A stretch of 64,000 nt of DNA from Streptomyces sp. NBRC 110028 (GTDB taxonomy: Bacteria > Actinomycetota > Actinomycetes > Streptomycetales > Streptomycetaceae), in the NCBI RefSeq assembly GCF_001417735.1, contig NZ_BBUZ01000025.1, positions 618,754 through 682,753 of the forward strand, in the 5' to 3' direction. A program made the position numbers and the translations under genes. The notes under the pieces are model-generated. The model made no database searches and was not told the DNA's origin. It worked only from the letters and a program-made list of their open reading frames with translations. Below, one piece after another: positions 34,295 to 43,293 of this stretch. Each line of letters opens with the position of its first letter. Position 1 is the first letter of the stretch.

Positions 34295-35956
34295 TCAGAT
34301 TGCCCACCACGCGCAGGATTCGGGAGGAATACGCACCGTACCGGCGCCGTAGGCCAGCGGCGCGGAGGACAGCAGCGCGCGCCCCGGGAGCGGCAGCTCG
34401 ACCTCCTCCCCGAGGGTGTTGAGCGTGCACACGAAGCCCGGGCGCGCCGGCGCCAGCACCCCGGCCGGGGCGTTCAGCCAGCTCATCGGCCCGTCGCCCA
34501 GCCCCGGCAGCTCCCGGCGCAGCGCGAGCGCGCCGCGGTACAGCTCCAGTGTGGACCCCGGGTCGCCGGTCTGCGCCTCCACCGAGGCGTCGCCCCAGCC
34601 GTCGGGCTGTGGCAGCCAGCTGCCGCCCGGCCCGAACCCGTAACTGGGACCCGACCGCGACCAGGGCAGGGGCACCCGGCAGCCGTCGCGGCGGCCCTCC
34701 TGACCGTCCTGACCGTCCTGCCCCTCGGCGGAGGTGCGGAAGAACGCCGGGTCCTGGCGGGCCTCGTCCGGCAGGTCGGTCACCTCGGGAAGGCCCAGCT
34801 CCTCGCCCTGGTACAGATAGGCCGACCCCGGCAGCGCCAGGGTGAGCAGGACCGCGGCCCGGGCCCGCCGCAGCCCCTGCCCGGGGCGGCCGTCGGCGTA
34901 CCGGGTGGGGTGCCGGACCACGTCGTGGTTGGAGAGCACCCAGGTGGTGGGGGCGCCGACCGAGGCGGTGGCGGCCAGCGACTCGTCGATCACCTCGCGC
35001 ATCGCGGCCGCGTCCCACGGGCACTTGAGGAACTGGAAGTTGAACGCCTGGTGCAGCTCGTCCGGGCGTACGTACAGGGCCAGCCGCTCGGCGCTGGGCG
35101 CCCAGGCCTCGGCGACGCCGATCCGCATCCCCGGGTAGGAGTCCAGCAGCCGCCGCCAGCCGCGGTGGATCTCGTGCACCCCGTCCTGGTCGAAGAACGG
35201 CAGCACCTGCGAGCCGATCAGCTTGGCCTGCTCGGTGCGGCCGATGTTCGGCAGCCCCGGGGCCTTGACCATGCCGTGTGCGACATCGATACGGAATCCG
35301 TCCACGCCCAGGTCCAGCCAGAAGCGCAGCACCGAGTCGAACTCCTCGCGGACCTCCGGACAGTCCCAGTTGAGGTCGGGCTGCTCGGGCGCGAACAGGT
35401 GGAGATACCACTCGCCCGGGGTGCCGTCGGGTCCGGTGGTGCGGGTCCAGGCCGGGCCGCCGAAGACGGACTCCCAGTCGTTCGGCGGCAGTTCACCGTC
35501 CGCGCCCCGGCCGGGACGGAAGTGGTACCGCTCGCGGGCCGCCCCCCGAGGCCGGTCCGCGAGCGCGCTGACGAACCACGGATGGCGGTCCGATGTGTGG
35601 TTGGGGACGACATCGACGATCACCCTCAGCCCCAGCTCATGGGCGGTGCGCACCAGATCGTCGGCGTCCCCGAGGGTGCCGAAGAGCGGATCGACGGCGC
35701 GGTAGTCGGCCACGTCGTAGCCGCCGTCGGCCTGCGGCGAGGCGTAGAACGGCGTCAGCCAGACGGCGTCCACCCCGAGCCGGGCCAGATACGGCAGCCG
35801 CTCGCGCGCGCCGCGCAGATCCCCGATCCCGTCGCCGTCGCTGTCGGCGAAGGACCGGACGTACACCTGGTAGATGACGGCGTCCCGCCACCAGGCGGCC
35901 GCTTCGGGCGATCGCCTCGGCTCGGCCTGGAGGGAGGTCGTGAGCTCCTGGGTCAT
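34295..35956 (-). CDS. aglA: Alpha-glucosidase, GH13 family
   Basis: 553 residues from ATG 35956; no signal peptide, so cytoplasmic. GH13 regions are complete: I DVVPNHTSD, II DGFRIDVAHG (nucleophile Asp), III GVAEAWAPS (acid Glu), IV VLSNHDVVRH. The start of the barrel (DAVIYQVYVRSFADSDGDGIGDLRG) is typical of AglA/oligo-1,6-glucosidase enzymes that cleave imported maltose and maltodextrins to glucose. An Asp/Gly/Gln repeat (GQDGQDGQEG) sits in a loop after region IV. It is followed by the MalR-like gene and preceded by repeats that look like MalR sites. No malEFG uptake genes are present nearby. Confidence 0.9.
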   Translation of the reverse strand: MTQELTTSLQAEPRRSPEAAAWWRDAVIYQVYVRSFADSDGDGIGDLRGARERLPYLARLGVDAVWLTPFYASPQADGGYDVADYRAVDPLFGTLGDADDLVRTAHELGLRVIVDVVPNHTSDRHPWFVSALADRPRGAARERYHFRPGRGADGELPPNDWESVFGGPAWTRTTGPDGTPGEWYLHLFAPEQPDLNWDCPEVREEFDSVLRFWLDLGVDGFRIDVAHGMVKAPGLPNIGRTEQAKLIGSQVLPFFDQDGVHEIHRGWRRLLDSYPGMRIGVAEAWAPSAERLALYVRPDELHQAFNFQFLKCPWDAAAMREVIDESLAATASVGAPTTWVLSNHDVVRHPTRYADGRPGQGLRRARAAVLLTLALPGSAYLYQGEELGLPEVTDLPDEARQDPAFFRTSAEGQDGQDGQEGRRDGCRVPLPWSRSGPSYGFGPGGSWLPQPDGWGDASVEAQTGDPGSTLELYRGALALRRELPGLGDGPMSWLNAPAGVLAPARPGFVCTLNTLGEEVELPLPGRALLSSAPLAYGAGTVRIPPESCAWWAI

Positions 35957-35973
35957 GCCGGTGAACGTAACAG

Positions 35974-36003
35974 CTCTGCAATGGCTTGCGGAAGAGCTTG
36001 CAG
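35974..36003 (-). promoter_or_regulatory. Tandem heptamers upstream of aglA, candidate MalR sites
   Basis: CTCTGCA (35974), CTTGCGG (35985) and CTTGCAG (35997) recur every 11-12 bp directly upstream of the aglA start, similar to direct repeats reported in Streptomyces amylase and maltose promoters. Binding by MalR is inferred. Confidence 0.45.
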
Positions 36004-36104
36004 GGGTGGGTGGCGCCAAAAGGCGCACCCCTGGGCCTTATGGCGACCCTGTCAAGCGCCTGGCGGCTACCACCGGGACACGTGGGCGTAACGATTCGGG
36101 TTTT

Positions 36105-36125
36105 CTTGCAGAAAATCCTCGCAAG
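36105..36125 (-). promoter_or_regulatory. Inverted repeat upstream of aglA, second candidate MalR site
   Basis: CTTGC-N11-GCAAG (left arm extended as CTTGCAG) lies between the aglA start and the 3' end of the tnpB-like gene, sharing the heptamer found at 35997. Confidence 0.4.
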
Positions 36126-36203
36126 ATTTTTCCGGAGGTCTTTCCGGGGTCCCGTGGCTCAGCTTCTCGGTGGTCTTCGCCCGCACCTCGGCCGCACTGG
36201 CCG

Positions 36204-37880
36204 TTATGCCGTGTCGCATGTGAACCGTTCCTCGGGACTGAGCAGGAGTGAGTCCTGTGTCCAGGACTGTTGCTCAGCCGCGTGCTCCGAACGGTGTTGG
36301 GCACGCTGGTCGTCCGCTTTCTCTCCGCTGCCGGGCGGCACGGATCTCGTCCGTGGTCCGGGAAGGCGGGGGCGGGGTTCCTCACGCCGTCGGATCTCCG
36401 GTCGGGCCTGGGCGGTCCGATGCCCCACACGATCGCTCCGGTCGTGTGGGGGCGGTGTCGTCCGTCGCCGGATCGGGTGTCCGAGGGCGCGTCGCCCGAT
36501 CGCGATGCTGGCCGCATCGTGCCGGGAAACCTTGCGGTTGCTGGTGGTGAGGGGCTGCTGCCAGTGCTGGGCGCCCCAGCGGGAGGTATAGGCCGGATCG
36601 ACCGCCACGATCGCGATGTCCTGCTCGGCGGCCATCGCCACCAGCCGCGCTTTCAGCTTCGCGGTGGGGAAGCGGGAGATCAGGCGGCGGAAGCGCTTGT
36701 TGCGGCCGTACTTCTCCCGGCACCGGCCGTCGGTGAAGTCCAGGTCCTCGATCGCGATCGCCCCCGCCACGGTGGCGCGGGTGTGGTGCAGCAACCTCGT
36801 GAGCACGTGCCGGATCTGGGCGTCCCGGTGCCGGGCGCTCCCCGACAGGTCGTAGAAGAAACGGCGGGGCTCGCCCACCGGATTGCCGTGGATGTCCAGA
36901 CGCCAGGCGGCCAGGTGATCGTCGTTCATGTCGACGGCGACCACACCCCGGGCGAGCGCCGCTTCCAGCGGCAGTACGGGGACGGGGGCGCGCTTCCAAG
37001 AGGCGGTCACATACCAGCGGCCGCGTACTGGGTCGTGGTGGATGCGGTAGGCCACCGCCCGGTTGTTCGTGATCCGGTCCCGCCATTTCTCACTCCGGTG
37101 CTGGAACGCCACGGTCGCGTCCAGCACATACCGGCCGTGCGGTGCGTTGGCCAGCTGCGCCAGGGTGGCGGGGAGTTTGATCGAGAGCTGTCCGGTGGCG
37201 GTGATGCGAATGGTTTCGTTGCCCAGGCGTTTGCCGGACTCCCCGTCGGCGGCCAGGAACATCCGCGCCGCCTTCCACCGCTCTCGCCACGCCTGCTCGC
37301 TCAGCCCTGCCTGGTCCAAGCGGTGACGCAGGCGCGTGAGTTTCTTCCCGCCCCGCGCCACCCGCACGCGGCCCGCTGCCCAGTCCGTCTCCACCCGAGC
37401 CAGCCGAACCCGCAGCGCGTGCAGGCGCCGGGACTTGGCATGCCACTCGGCCCGCGAACCGTAGCCGCGCACCACCCCTTCCCGCTTGTCCGCTTTCGCC
37501 CCCAGCGGACGGACCAGCCGCGCCTGGATCGACGCGATCTGCTTGCGCAGCCACGCCATCTCGGCTGTCTGCCCTCGCCGGGCCAAGGCCCACTGATCGT
37601 GGGCGGCCTTAGTGATACTGCCCGCCCACCGCGCCGACGAGACCCCCGTCAGCTCCCGCTTGCGCACCGCCCAGGTCTTACTGTCGTGCTCCAGGCCCTC
37701 CCGGGAACGCACCGCCAGATCACCCGCAGCCAGTGCACCGAGAAACACACCCACCTCGGTCAGAACCGCCGCATCGAGCCTCGACACGTGGAGCCGCGCC
37801 CGAACGGCCGTCCCCGTTGGGCCAGGCACTACGAACGGCACCACCACCCCCCGTACGACGCCCAACCCCTTCACCCCCAC
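36204..37880 (-). CDS. tnpB: TnpB-like RuvC nuclease, IS200/IS605-type accessory protein
   Basis: 558 residues from GTG 37880. Residues 30-300 form the Arg/Lys-rich, RNA-binding-like part. The RuvC core is GVVAVDMNDDHL (Asp317), GAIAIEDLDF (Glu378) and SRHDAASIAIGRRALG (Asp455), so the catalytic triad looks intact. TnpB normally has a four-Cys zinc finger between the last two motifs; here that stretch reads VDPAYTSRWGAQHWQQPL and the whole protein has only two Cys. A basic, low-complexity tail of about 90 residues follows. No tnpA or matching second ORF is present, so this is a lone or domesticated element. By family it may be an RNA-guided nuclease. Confidence 0.85.
   Translation of the reverse strand: MGVKGLGVVRGVVVPFVVPGPTGTAVRARLHVSRLDAAVLTEVGVFLGALAAGDLAVRSREGLEHDSKTWAVRKRELTGVSSARWAGSITKAAHDQWALARRGQTAEMAWLRKQIASIQARLVRPLGAKADKREGVVRGYGSRAEWHAKSRRLHALRVRLARVETDWAAGRVRVARGGKKLTRLRHRLDQAGLSEQAWRERWKAARMFLAADGESGKRLGNETIRITATGQLSIKLPATLAQLANAPHGRYVLDATVAFQHRSEKWRDRITNNRAVAYRIHHDPVRGRWYVTASWKRAPVPVLPLEAALARGVVAVDMNDDHLAAWRLDIHGNPVGEPRRFFYDLSGSARHRDAQIRHVLTRLLHHTRATVAGAIAIEDLDFTDGRCREKYGRNKRFRRLISRFPTAKLKARLVAMAAEQDIAIVAVDPAYTSRWGAQHWQQPLTTSNRKVSRHDAASIAIGRRALGHPIRRRTTPPPHDRSDRVGHRTAQARPEIRRREEPRPRLPGPRTRSVPPGSGEKADDQRAQHRSEHAAEQQSWTQDSLLLSPEERFTCDTA
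36423..36451 (-). ncRNA. Strong hairpin in the tnpB 3' end, candidate omega-RNA element
   Basis: CCCCACACGA/TCGTGTGGGG pair perfectly around 9 nt, extendable by two pairs. It lies inside codons 477-486, just past the RuvC-III motif, where omega-RNAs of TnpB systems overlap the gene end. RNA status is inferred. Confidence 0.3.
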
Positions 37881-38083
37881 CCGGTATCGAAGATGCTGTC
37901 ACTCCATCCAACGACCCCCGCCCACAAAGGACACGCATTCGATGAACCACCTCCCGTTCCCATCGGCCCAAGGCCCGCACGCACGCATGTCTCGGCCATC
38001 GGCGCCAAGCTCACTCATGCTTGTCGCCGAAGTGCACACGTACACGGTCGAACGACAGTAGCTCCGAACCCCGCGGCGGGCGC

Positions 38084-40060
38084 TCAGCGCAGGGCGTCCA
38101 GCCGGGCGCCGTTCCTCAGGCGGGCCGTGAGGGTGGCGTGGGCGCCGGGCTTGACCGGGACGGTCAGGGCGCGGCCGTGGGATCGGCCCCTCACGCCGCC
38201 GCTCGCCGCGATCCCGTGCACCTGGCGGCTGCCCGCGGCCAGCAGGAACCAGTGGCCGGACCGGGCCTTCCACAGCACGCCCGCCAGGACGCGCGGTGCG
38301 CGCGGCCCGCAGGCGGGGGAGCCGTCCGCCGCGGCGGCGACCGCGCCCGCCGAGCCCCGGCGGGTGTTCCACGGCTGGAACTGGGCCAGCACCCTGCTGC
38401 CCGCGTCCCGCCAGGTCTCGGCCCGGGTGCACAGCCAGGCCGCCCGGCCGCCCGCCTCGGGCAGCCGCTGGGTCCCGAACCGCCAGACGTTCACCGACCG
38501 CACCCCGCGCCCCGCCATCACCGGCAGCCGGCAGGCCGTCCGCGCCCAGTCGAACCGGGCCGCGCGGCCCGCCACATCGCGCGGCCCGCCACGCGATCTG
38601 GCCCCGGGGTCGCCGTACGTCAGCCGGGCCGGGGCCAGTTCGCCCAGGTCGGCCACCAGCCGCGAGCCGAACCGCAGCGCGGGCCAGCCCCGGCACGGGC
38701 GCAGCCGCGGCATGGTGCGCACCGGGCCGGTCACCCCGTCGGCGGCCAGGCGCACCGGGCGCGGCCGGTCGGTGGGGCGCAGCAGGTCCCGTACGGAGAC
38801 GTGGCGCACCCAGGGGGCGGCCAGATAGCGGACGTTGCCATCCGCGCGGCCCAGCACCAGCGCGGTCGAGGCGGCCGCGTCCGCCGCGTCGAGGCGGGCG
38901 AGGTCCAGCGCCACCGCACCGCTCTCGCTGCCGCGCCCCTCCGCGTACCGGGCGACGCGCAGCCCGTCGTACAGCAGCACCACCGCCGCCTGGTCCACCA
39001 CGCCCGCGTACAGCAGCTGCGGCGGCCCGGACGGCGGCCCCGACTGGGTGCCCGCCGTGGCCGACACCCGCACCGAACGGCCCGGCCGCGCCCAGACCGC
39101 CAGCGCGCGGCGCAGCAGCGCGGTGTCGCCGAGCCGGTCGCCGCGCGCGGGCCAGGACGAGAAGTCCGCGCGGGTCGCGGTGCGCCACGCGGCGGGTTCG
39201 GCGCGCGTCAACCGGTCGGGGTCCAGCGCCCGTTCGGAGGAGGGGTTACGGGCGTAACTCGGCGCCGCCGCGCCGCTTCGCCCCCAGCCCTCGCCCGGCA
39301 TCCCCAGCAGTGACCCGCACACCACCAGCGCCACCACGGTCACCAGCAGCGCCCGCAGATGCTGGCGGCGGCGCATCAGATCGGTGGGCCGCGCCTGCAG
39401 CGAACAGGGGTCGAACTCGGCCGACTCCAGCAGCGAACCGTCGTCCCGGCTGCCCGCCGGCTCCGGCACCTCGTCCGCCTCGTCGAGCGCGTCCCGCGCG
39501 TCCTCGACGCCCGCGGCCTGCAGCAGCGCCCGCACCTCGCGGTCCTCCAGCCGCTCCAGCTCGCGCAGTACGTACGCGGCCCGACCGGGGCCCGACAGCT
39601 CGGACAGCGCCTTGTCCAGGGCGAGTTCATCGGCCCCGCCGGAGCGGGGGAACAGCCGCAGCCCCCACACCAGGGGCAGCGGCGCGGTCAGCGCCCACAG
39701 GCGCCGCGGCCGCGCGGCCCGCAGCGCGGAGCGCAGCACGCGCAGCCGCACATAGGCGTATCCCGCGTCGCCCGCCGCGCCCTTCGTGCCGCGCTGCCAC
39801 GGCAGTTCGACTTCCTGGGCCTCGGGCCTGCTCTGGTTGCGCGGCAGTGCCCGCTGCGCCAGCGCGTGCGCGGCCAGCACGCGCCGGGTGCGGCCCATTC
39901 CGGGCGGCAGGATGAGATACGCGAGCCGCACCAGCCGCGGATAGTGCTCGACGATGGCGGCCTCGGCCTGCTCGACGTCGATCGGGCCCGCGGCCTCGGC
40001 GGTGTCGTCGAGGCCGGCGGTGTCGTCGAGGGGGGTGGCTGTCGCCTGCTGCTGCTCCAC
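38084..40060 (-). CDS. Membrane protein with sigma-factor-like N-terminus and extracytoplasmic domain
   Basis: 658 residues. The N-terminal third looks like an ECF-sigma remnant: AAIVEHYPRLVRLAYLILPPG resembles region 2 and KALSELSGPGRAAYVLRELERLEDREVRALLQAAGV resembles region 4. One membrane helix follows near residues 237-257 (HLRALLVTVVALVVCGSLLG). The remaining 400 residues should be outside the cell and have repeated short beta-like segments (LLYAGVVDQAAVVLLYDGL, TALVLGRADGNVRYLAAPW, GVLWKARSGHWFLLAAGS) suggesting a propeller or beta-sandwich. No enzymatic motif is visible. Hypothetical proteins of this layout are widespread in Streptomyces; the role is unknown, but a tethered regulator is plausible. 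Confidence 0.75.
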   Translation of the reverse strand: MEQQQATATPLDDTAGLDDTAEAAGPIDVEQAEAAIVEHYPRLVRLAYLILPPGMGRTRRVLAAHALAQRALPRNQSRPEAQEVELPWQRGTKGAAGDAGYAYVRLRVLRSALRAARPRRLWALTAPLPLVWGLRLFPRSGGADELALDKALSELSGPGRAAYVLRELERLEDREVRALLQAAGVEDARDALDEADEVPEPAGSRDDGSLLESAEFDPCSLQARPTDLMRRRQHLRALLVTVVALVVCGSLLGMPGEGWGRSGAAAPSYARNPSSERALDPDRLTRAEPAAWRTATRADFSSWPARGDRLGDTALLRRALAVWARPGRSVRVSATAGTQSGPPSGPPQLLYAGVVDQAAVVLLYDGLRVARYAEGRGSESGAVALDLARLDAADAAASTALVLGRADGNVRYLAAPWVRHVSVRDLLRPTDRPRPVRLAADGVTGPVRTMPRLRPCRGWPALRFGSRLVADLGELAPARLTYGDPGARSRGGPRDVAGRAARFDWARTACRLPVMAGRGVRSVNVWRFGTQRLPEAGGRAAWLCTRAETWRDAGSRVLAQFQPWNTRRGSAGAVAAAADGSPACGPRAPRVLAGVLWKARSGHWFLLAAGSRQVHGIAASGGVRGRSHGRALTVPVKPGAHATLTARLRNGARLDALR

Positions 40061-40104
40061 GTGGCGTAAACGAGCGGCGGTGGCAGGAGGTCACCGGGCG
40101 GGCG

Positions 40105-40133
40105 GCTCCGCCACCGGCACGTGGTGGCGGAGC
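40105..40133 (-). terminator. Terminator of the GH89 gene
   Basis: Perfect 11-bp stem GCTCCGCCACC/GGTGGCGGAGC with a 7-nt loop, 23 bp beyond the GH89 stop. Confidence 0.7.
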
Positions 40134-40155
40134 GTTGACGGGGAAGCGTGACGCG

Positions 40156-43100
40156 TCAGCTCACGCGCCAGCCGCTGAACTCGACCGTGCCGCGCGCCCC
40201 GCTGCCGCCGTGGGCCGCGCTCATGAACAGCCCGGCGTCCTGCGCGGCCGCCGCGCCCGGCACGGTCACCGTCGCCACCTCGCGCCAGTTCGCGCCGTCG
40301 TCGGTCGACAGCTCGCCGGTGCAGGAGGTGGCGGAGGCGCGCGTCAGCCGCAGCAGCACCGGAGCCTTCACGCCGGTGATCCGCTGGTAGGTGTCGAGCG
40401 TGCCGTCGCCATGGGAGTCGTACGACAGGACGACCCCGTTGGCGGGCGTGACCGACAGGTTCAGGAATCCCGGGGAGCCCGCCGTCGCCAGCGTGTTGCG
40501 GACGATGATCCCGGCGCGGGCCCAGGGCCCGGTGACGGCCTGCGCGTCCACCTTGACCGTCACCGCCACCCCCGCCCGCAGCGCGCCCTCCCGGTACGCG
40601 GCGCCGAACTCGGCGGTCGCCTTCCACAGGTCCTGGCCCGCCCCGTCGATCGCGAACCGCTCGCCCAACTGCCCGAACACCGCGCCGTTGTTGGTGACCG
40701 TCTTCCAGCCGCCGGCCAGGGGGGCCGCCACCCACAGGGTGCCGGTGCGCACCGCCCGCACCGGGTCCTCGCCGCGCGGCCCGTACCGTACGGCCAGCTC
40801 GTACGGATACGGCTTCAGCGGATCGGCCGGCGGGTCGTCGGGCGCGGTGGCCCGCCAGTGGACCGCGCCGCTGCCCGCCGCCGGCACCGACGGCAAGGAG
40901 GTGGGGCCCTGCGGCGCCGGGTCCAGGCCGCTCACGGTCAGGTCGAAGTCGACGCGGCCGGTGGCCCGCAGCCCGTTGACGTTGCGCAGGGTCGCGGTGA
41001 TGACCCCGGAGCCGCCCGGCGGCAGCGTCCCCGGCTCCGTGCCGACGGTCAGCGTCCCCTGGTACGGGGCCTTGGCCAGCGCCTCGTACACCCGGCGCGC
41101 CGTGCGCCACGCGTCCGCGACCGGCCGGACCGGATAGCTCTTGCGCTCCCGCGTCCACGGCTCCTCGAGCGCGTACCAGTCGAAGGCGCGCGGCGCACGG
41201 CCTTGGGCGAGCGCGTCCTCCAGCTCGTCCAGGTAGGACTGCCACTGGGGCAGGTGGAAGTCGCCGATGAGGCCGTGCCAGTCGCGGTTGGCGTAGTTGG
41301 CGAGCTTGCCGGTGTCCGCGGCGCCCCGGTCCGCCCAGGTGGTGATGAGGGCACGCGCGGCGAACTCCAGCTGGACGGACTCCTCCTCGCCCGAGGCCAT
41401 CCGCTTGGCGTCCTCCAGCCAGGGGCCGAGGAGCAGACGCCGGTGGGTGCCGGTGATGTCGTCGCTCAGCCGCATCAGCTTGAGCCACAGCCGGGACAGC
41501 GCCCGGAAGGTGTCCAGGTCCTTGCGGGCCCACGCGTCCGCCAGCTGCGGGGCGAGCTGCCAGGAGCGGTTGGCGAGCGCCTGCCGCGCGGTGTCGGCCA
41601 GGTCGTAGCGGTACGCGTCGCTGTCGCGCAGCCCGGCCCGCACCCCCAGCAGCGCCGCCAGGGCCGCGTCGAAGCGGGCGGTGTCGAAGGCGGGCACATG
41701 GGTGGCGTAGTACGTGCCCGAGCGCGCGGCGACCGAGGGCCGGGAGGCGAAGACGGAGTCATGGGGGCGGCCGTCCTTGCTGCTGATCTCGTACGCGGTG
41801 TCGCGCAGCGCCGCGAACGCCTCCCGCGCCTTTCCGTCCGGAGCGCCGTAGCGGACATCGGCGTAGGTACGGAACCACTCGTCCCGGTCCACCGCCTGAT
41901 CCCGCCACGCCAACTCGCTGAACAGCTCGAACGCCGCCGGATCGCGTTCGACCGCCTCCGGCATGTACGCCGTGCCGGCCAGCTTGCTGCCCGGCTTGTC
42001 CCGCCAGACGGTGAACCGCTGCGCCCAGATGTGGGCCTTGGCGCCGATCGTCGTGCGGCCGCCGAAGTTGGGGATCGTGCCGAACGCGTACGGCACCGAA
42101 CCCCAGTCCTTCTCCCGGTCGGTGATCGTGTCCAGATCCGACAGGCCGTCCACGACCAGCATGTGATCGTGGTTCACCGCGTCCAGCAGGTCGCGCCGGG
42201 GGTTGGCCTGCCAGCCCAGGATCACCCAGATGGCGCCGGGGCGGGCGGTCTGCAGCGCCTTCTCCACGGCGCGCGCGGCGTCCGGTACCGAAACGTCACC
42301 GGCATTGCCGCCTTCATGAAGCAGATCCATCTTGAACAGGTCGCACTCGCCGAACAGGTCCTGCTGGTGGCGGTAGAAGGCCGCGGCCACCTCGTGGAAC
42401 GCGTCGGTGCGCGGGTCGAGCCAGTCGGGCCGCCGGAGCCCGTTCCAGTCGCCCTGCGGCACGGTGCGCGCCCCCGGGTTGCGGTCGGCGAAGCCGTCGG
42501 GGACGGTGCCGAAGTAGCCGGGGAAGACGGGCCGCATGCCCAGCTCCCGCATCCGGTCGGCGATGCGCCGCCCCAGATCGGTCCGCTTCTCCATCAGTGC
42601 CGTGGACACCGGGCCGCCGTACGCGCTCATGTTCTGCATCAGGAACCACGGCTGGTGGGCGGGGGTCGGCAGCCAGGCGCGCACCTCCGCGTCCGTGTAG
42701 CCGTAGTCCTGGAGCAGCCGGTGGTAGACGGCCTCCTGGCCCGCGGTGACCAGCAGCTCGTTGCAGCCGTGGAGGGCCGCGATGTCGATCAGGTGTTCCC
42801 AGCGGTCCCAGTCGGCGAACGGGGCGGTGTAACCGTCGTGGGTGTCGTTGAACGCGAAGCGGTGCGGCAGCGCGGTCGACCGCTCGACGGTGCCGCCCGG
42901 CGCGGGCAGCCGCTTGGGCAGGTCCAGCTGATCGCCCGCCCAGGTGATCTGGGCGTGACAGGTGTACTTGAGGTACCAGTGGACGCCGGTGAGCAGCACC
43001 GCGGGGCTCGTCCCGGCCACGGTGATCCGCCCCGCCTTACCCGTGACCTCGAACCGTTCCTTCGTCCCCTTGGGGAGGGCCACCAGCCGGAACTGCCCGG

Positions 43101-43293
43101 CGTGCCGCGGCAGCAGGCGCCGCAGCGCGGCGTGCGCGGGCGCGGTGTCGAAGGCGGTCACGGCGGTGTCCTGTGCGCTGTCCTGTGGTGGCCGCGGGGT
43201 GTCGGCCAGCGCGGGGGAGTGAGCCCCTAACGCGGCCCCGGCCCCGAGTGCTCCGGCGGTTCCGATCAGCGTGCGTCTGCTCAGGTCGCTCAT
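40156..43293 (-). CDS. Secreted alpha-N-acetylglucosaminidase, GH89 (NAGLU family)
   Basis: 1045 residues from ATG 43293, which starts a Tat-type signal (SRRTLIGTAGALGAGAALGAHSPALA). The N-terminal domain and TIM barrel of NAGLU follow: HWYLKYTCHAQITWAGDQL, FNDTHDGYTAPFADWDRWE, GCNELLVTAGQEAVYHRLLQDYGY, PVFPGYFGTVP, ECDLFKMDLLHEGG, AIWVILGWQANPR and DLDTITDREKDW. The helical C-terminal catalytic part is present, then a beta-rich NPCBM/NEW2-like segment and a Laminin-G-like tail. It removes terminal alpha-N-acetylglucosamine from glycans outside the cell. Upstream in-frame codons to 43416 lack a signal sequence. Confidence 0.9.
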   Translation of the reverse strand: MSDLSRRTLIGTAGALGAGAALGAHSPALADTPRPPQDSAQDTAVTAFDTAPAHAALRRLLPRHAGQFRLVALPKGTKERFEVTGKAGRITVAGTSPAVLLTGVHWYLKYTCHAQITWAGDQLDLPKRLPAPGGTVERSTALPHRFAFNDTHDGYTAPFADWDRWEHLIDIAALHGCNELLVTAGQEAVYHRLLQDYGYTDAEVRAWLPTPAHQPWFLMQNMSAYGGPVSTALMEKRTDLGRRIADRMRELGMRPVFPGYFGTVPDGFADRNPGARTVPQGDWNGLRRPDWLDPRTDAFHEVAAAFYRHQQDLFGECDLFKMDLLHEGGNAGDVSVPDAARAVEKALQTARPGAIWVILGWQANPRRDLLDAVNHDHMLVVDGLSDLDTITDREKDWGSVPYAFGTIPNFGGRTTIGAKAHIWAQRFTVWRDKPGSKLAGTAYMPEAVERDPAAFELFSELAWRDQAVDRDEWFRTYADVRYGAPDGKAREAFAALRDTAYEISSKDGRPHDSVFASRPSVAARSGTYYATHVPAFDTARFDAALAALLGVRAGLRDSDAYRYDLADTARQALANRSWQLAPQLADAWARKDLDTFRALSRLWLKLMRLSDDITGTHRRLLLGPWLEDAKRMASGEEESVQLEFAARALITTWADRGAADTGKLANYANRDWHGLIGDFHLPQWQSYLDELEDALAQGRAPRAFDWYALEEPWTRERKSYPVRPVADAWRTARRVYEALAKAPYQGTLTVGTEPGTLPPGGSGVITATLRNVNGLRATGRVDFDLTVSGLDPAPQGPTSLPSVPAAGSGAVHWRATAPDDPPADPLKPYPYELAVRYGPRGEDPVRAVRTGTLWVAAPLAGGWKTVTNNGAVFGQLGERFAIDGAGQDLWKATAEFGAAYREGALRAGVAVTVKVDAQAVTGPWARAGIIVRNTLATAGSPGFLNLSVTPANGVVLSYDSHGDGTLDTYQRITGVKAPVLLRLTRASATSCTGELSTDDGANWREVATVTVPGAAAAQDAGLFMSAAHGGSGARGTVEFSGWRVS

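Larger units (their letters stand above)
36029..38083 (-). mobile_element. Degenerate IS200/IS605-like element with tnpB only (ends approximate)
   Basis: Outer limits are set by the neighbouring genes, not by recognised ends. No tnpA, no direct repeats and no clear terminal hairpins were found. The 203-bp upstream gap (37881-38083) holds only a 39-codon frame of weak coding character. Confidence 0.45.

Noticed and set aside
37899..38018. 39-codon frame in phase with tnpB and separated by one TGA
   Set aside because: GC3 only about 70 percent and no ribosome site; more likely non-coding upstream sequence than a broken N-terminus.
40135..43230. 1031-codon open frame on the plus strand
   Set aside because: Antisense to the GH89 gene, with no recognisable motif.
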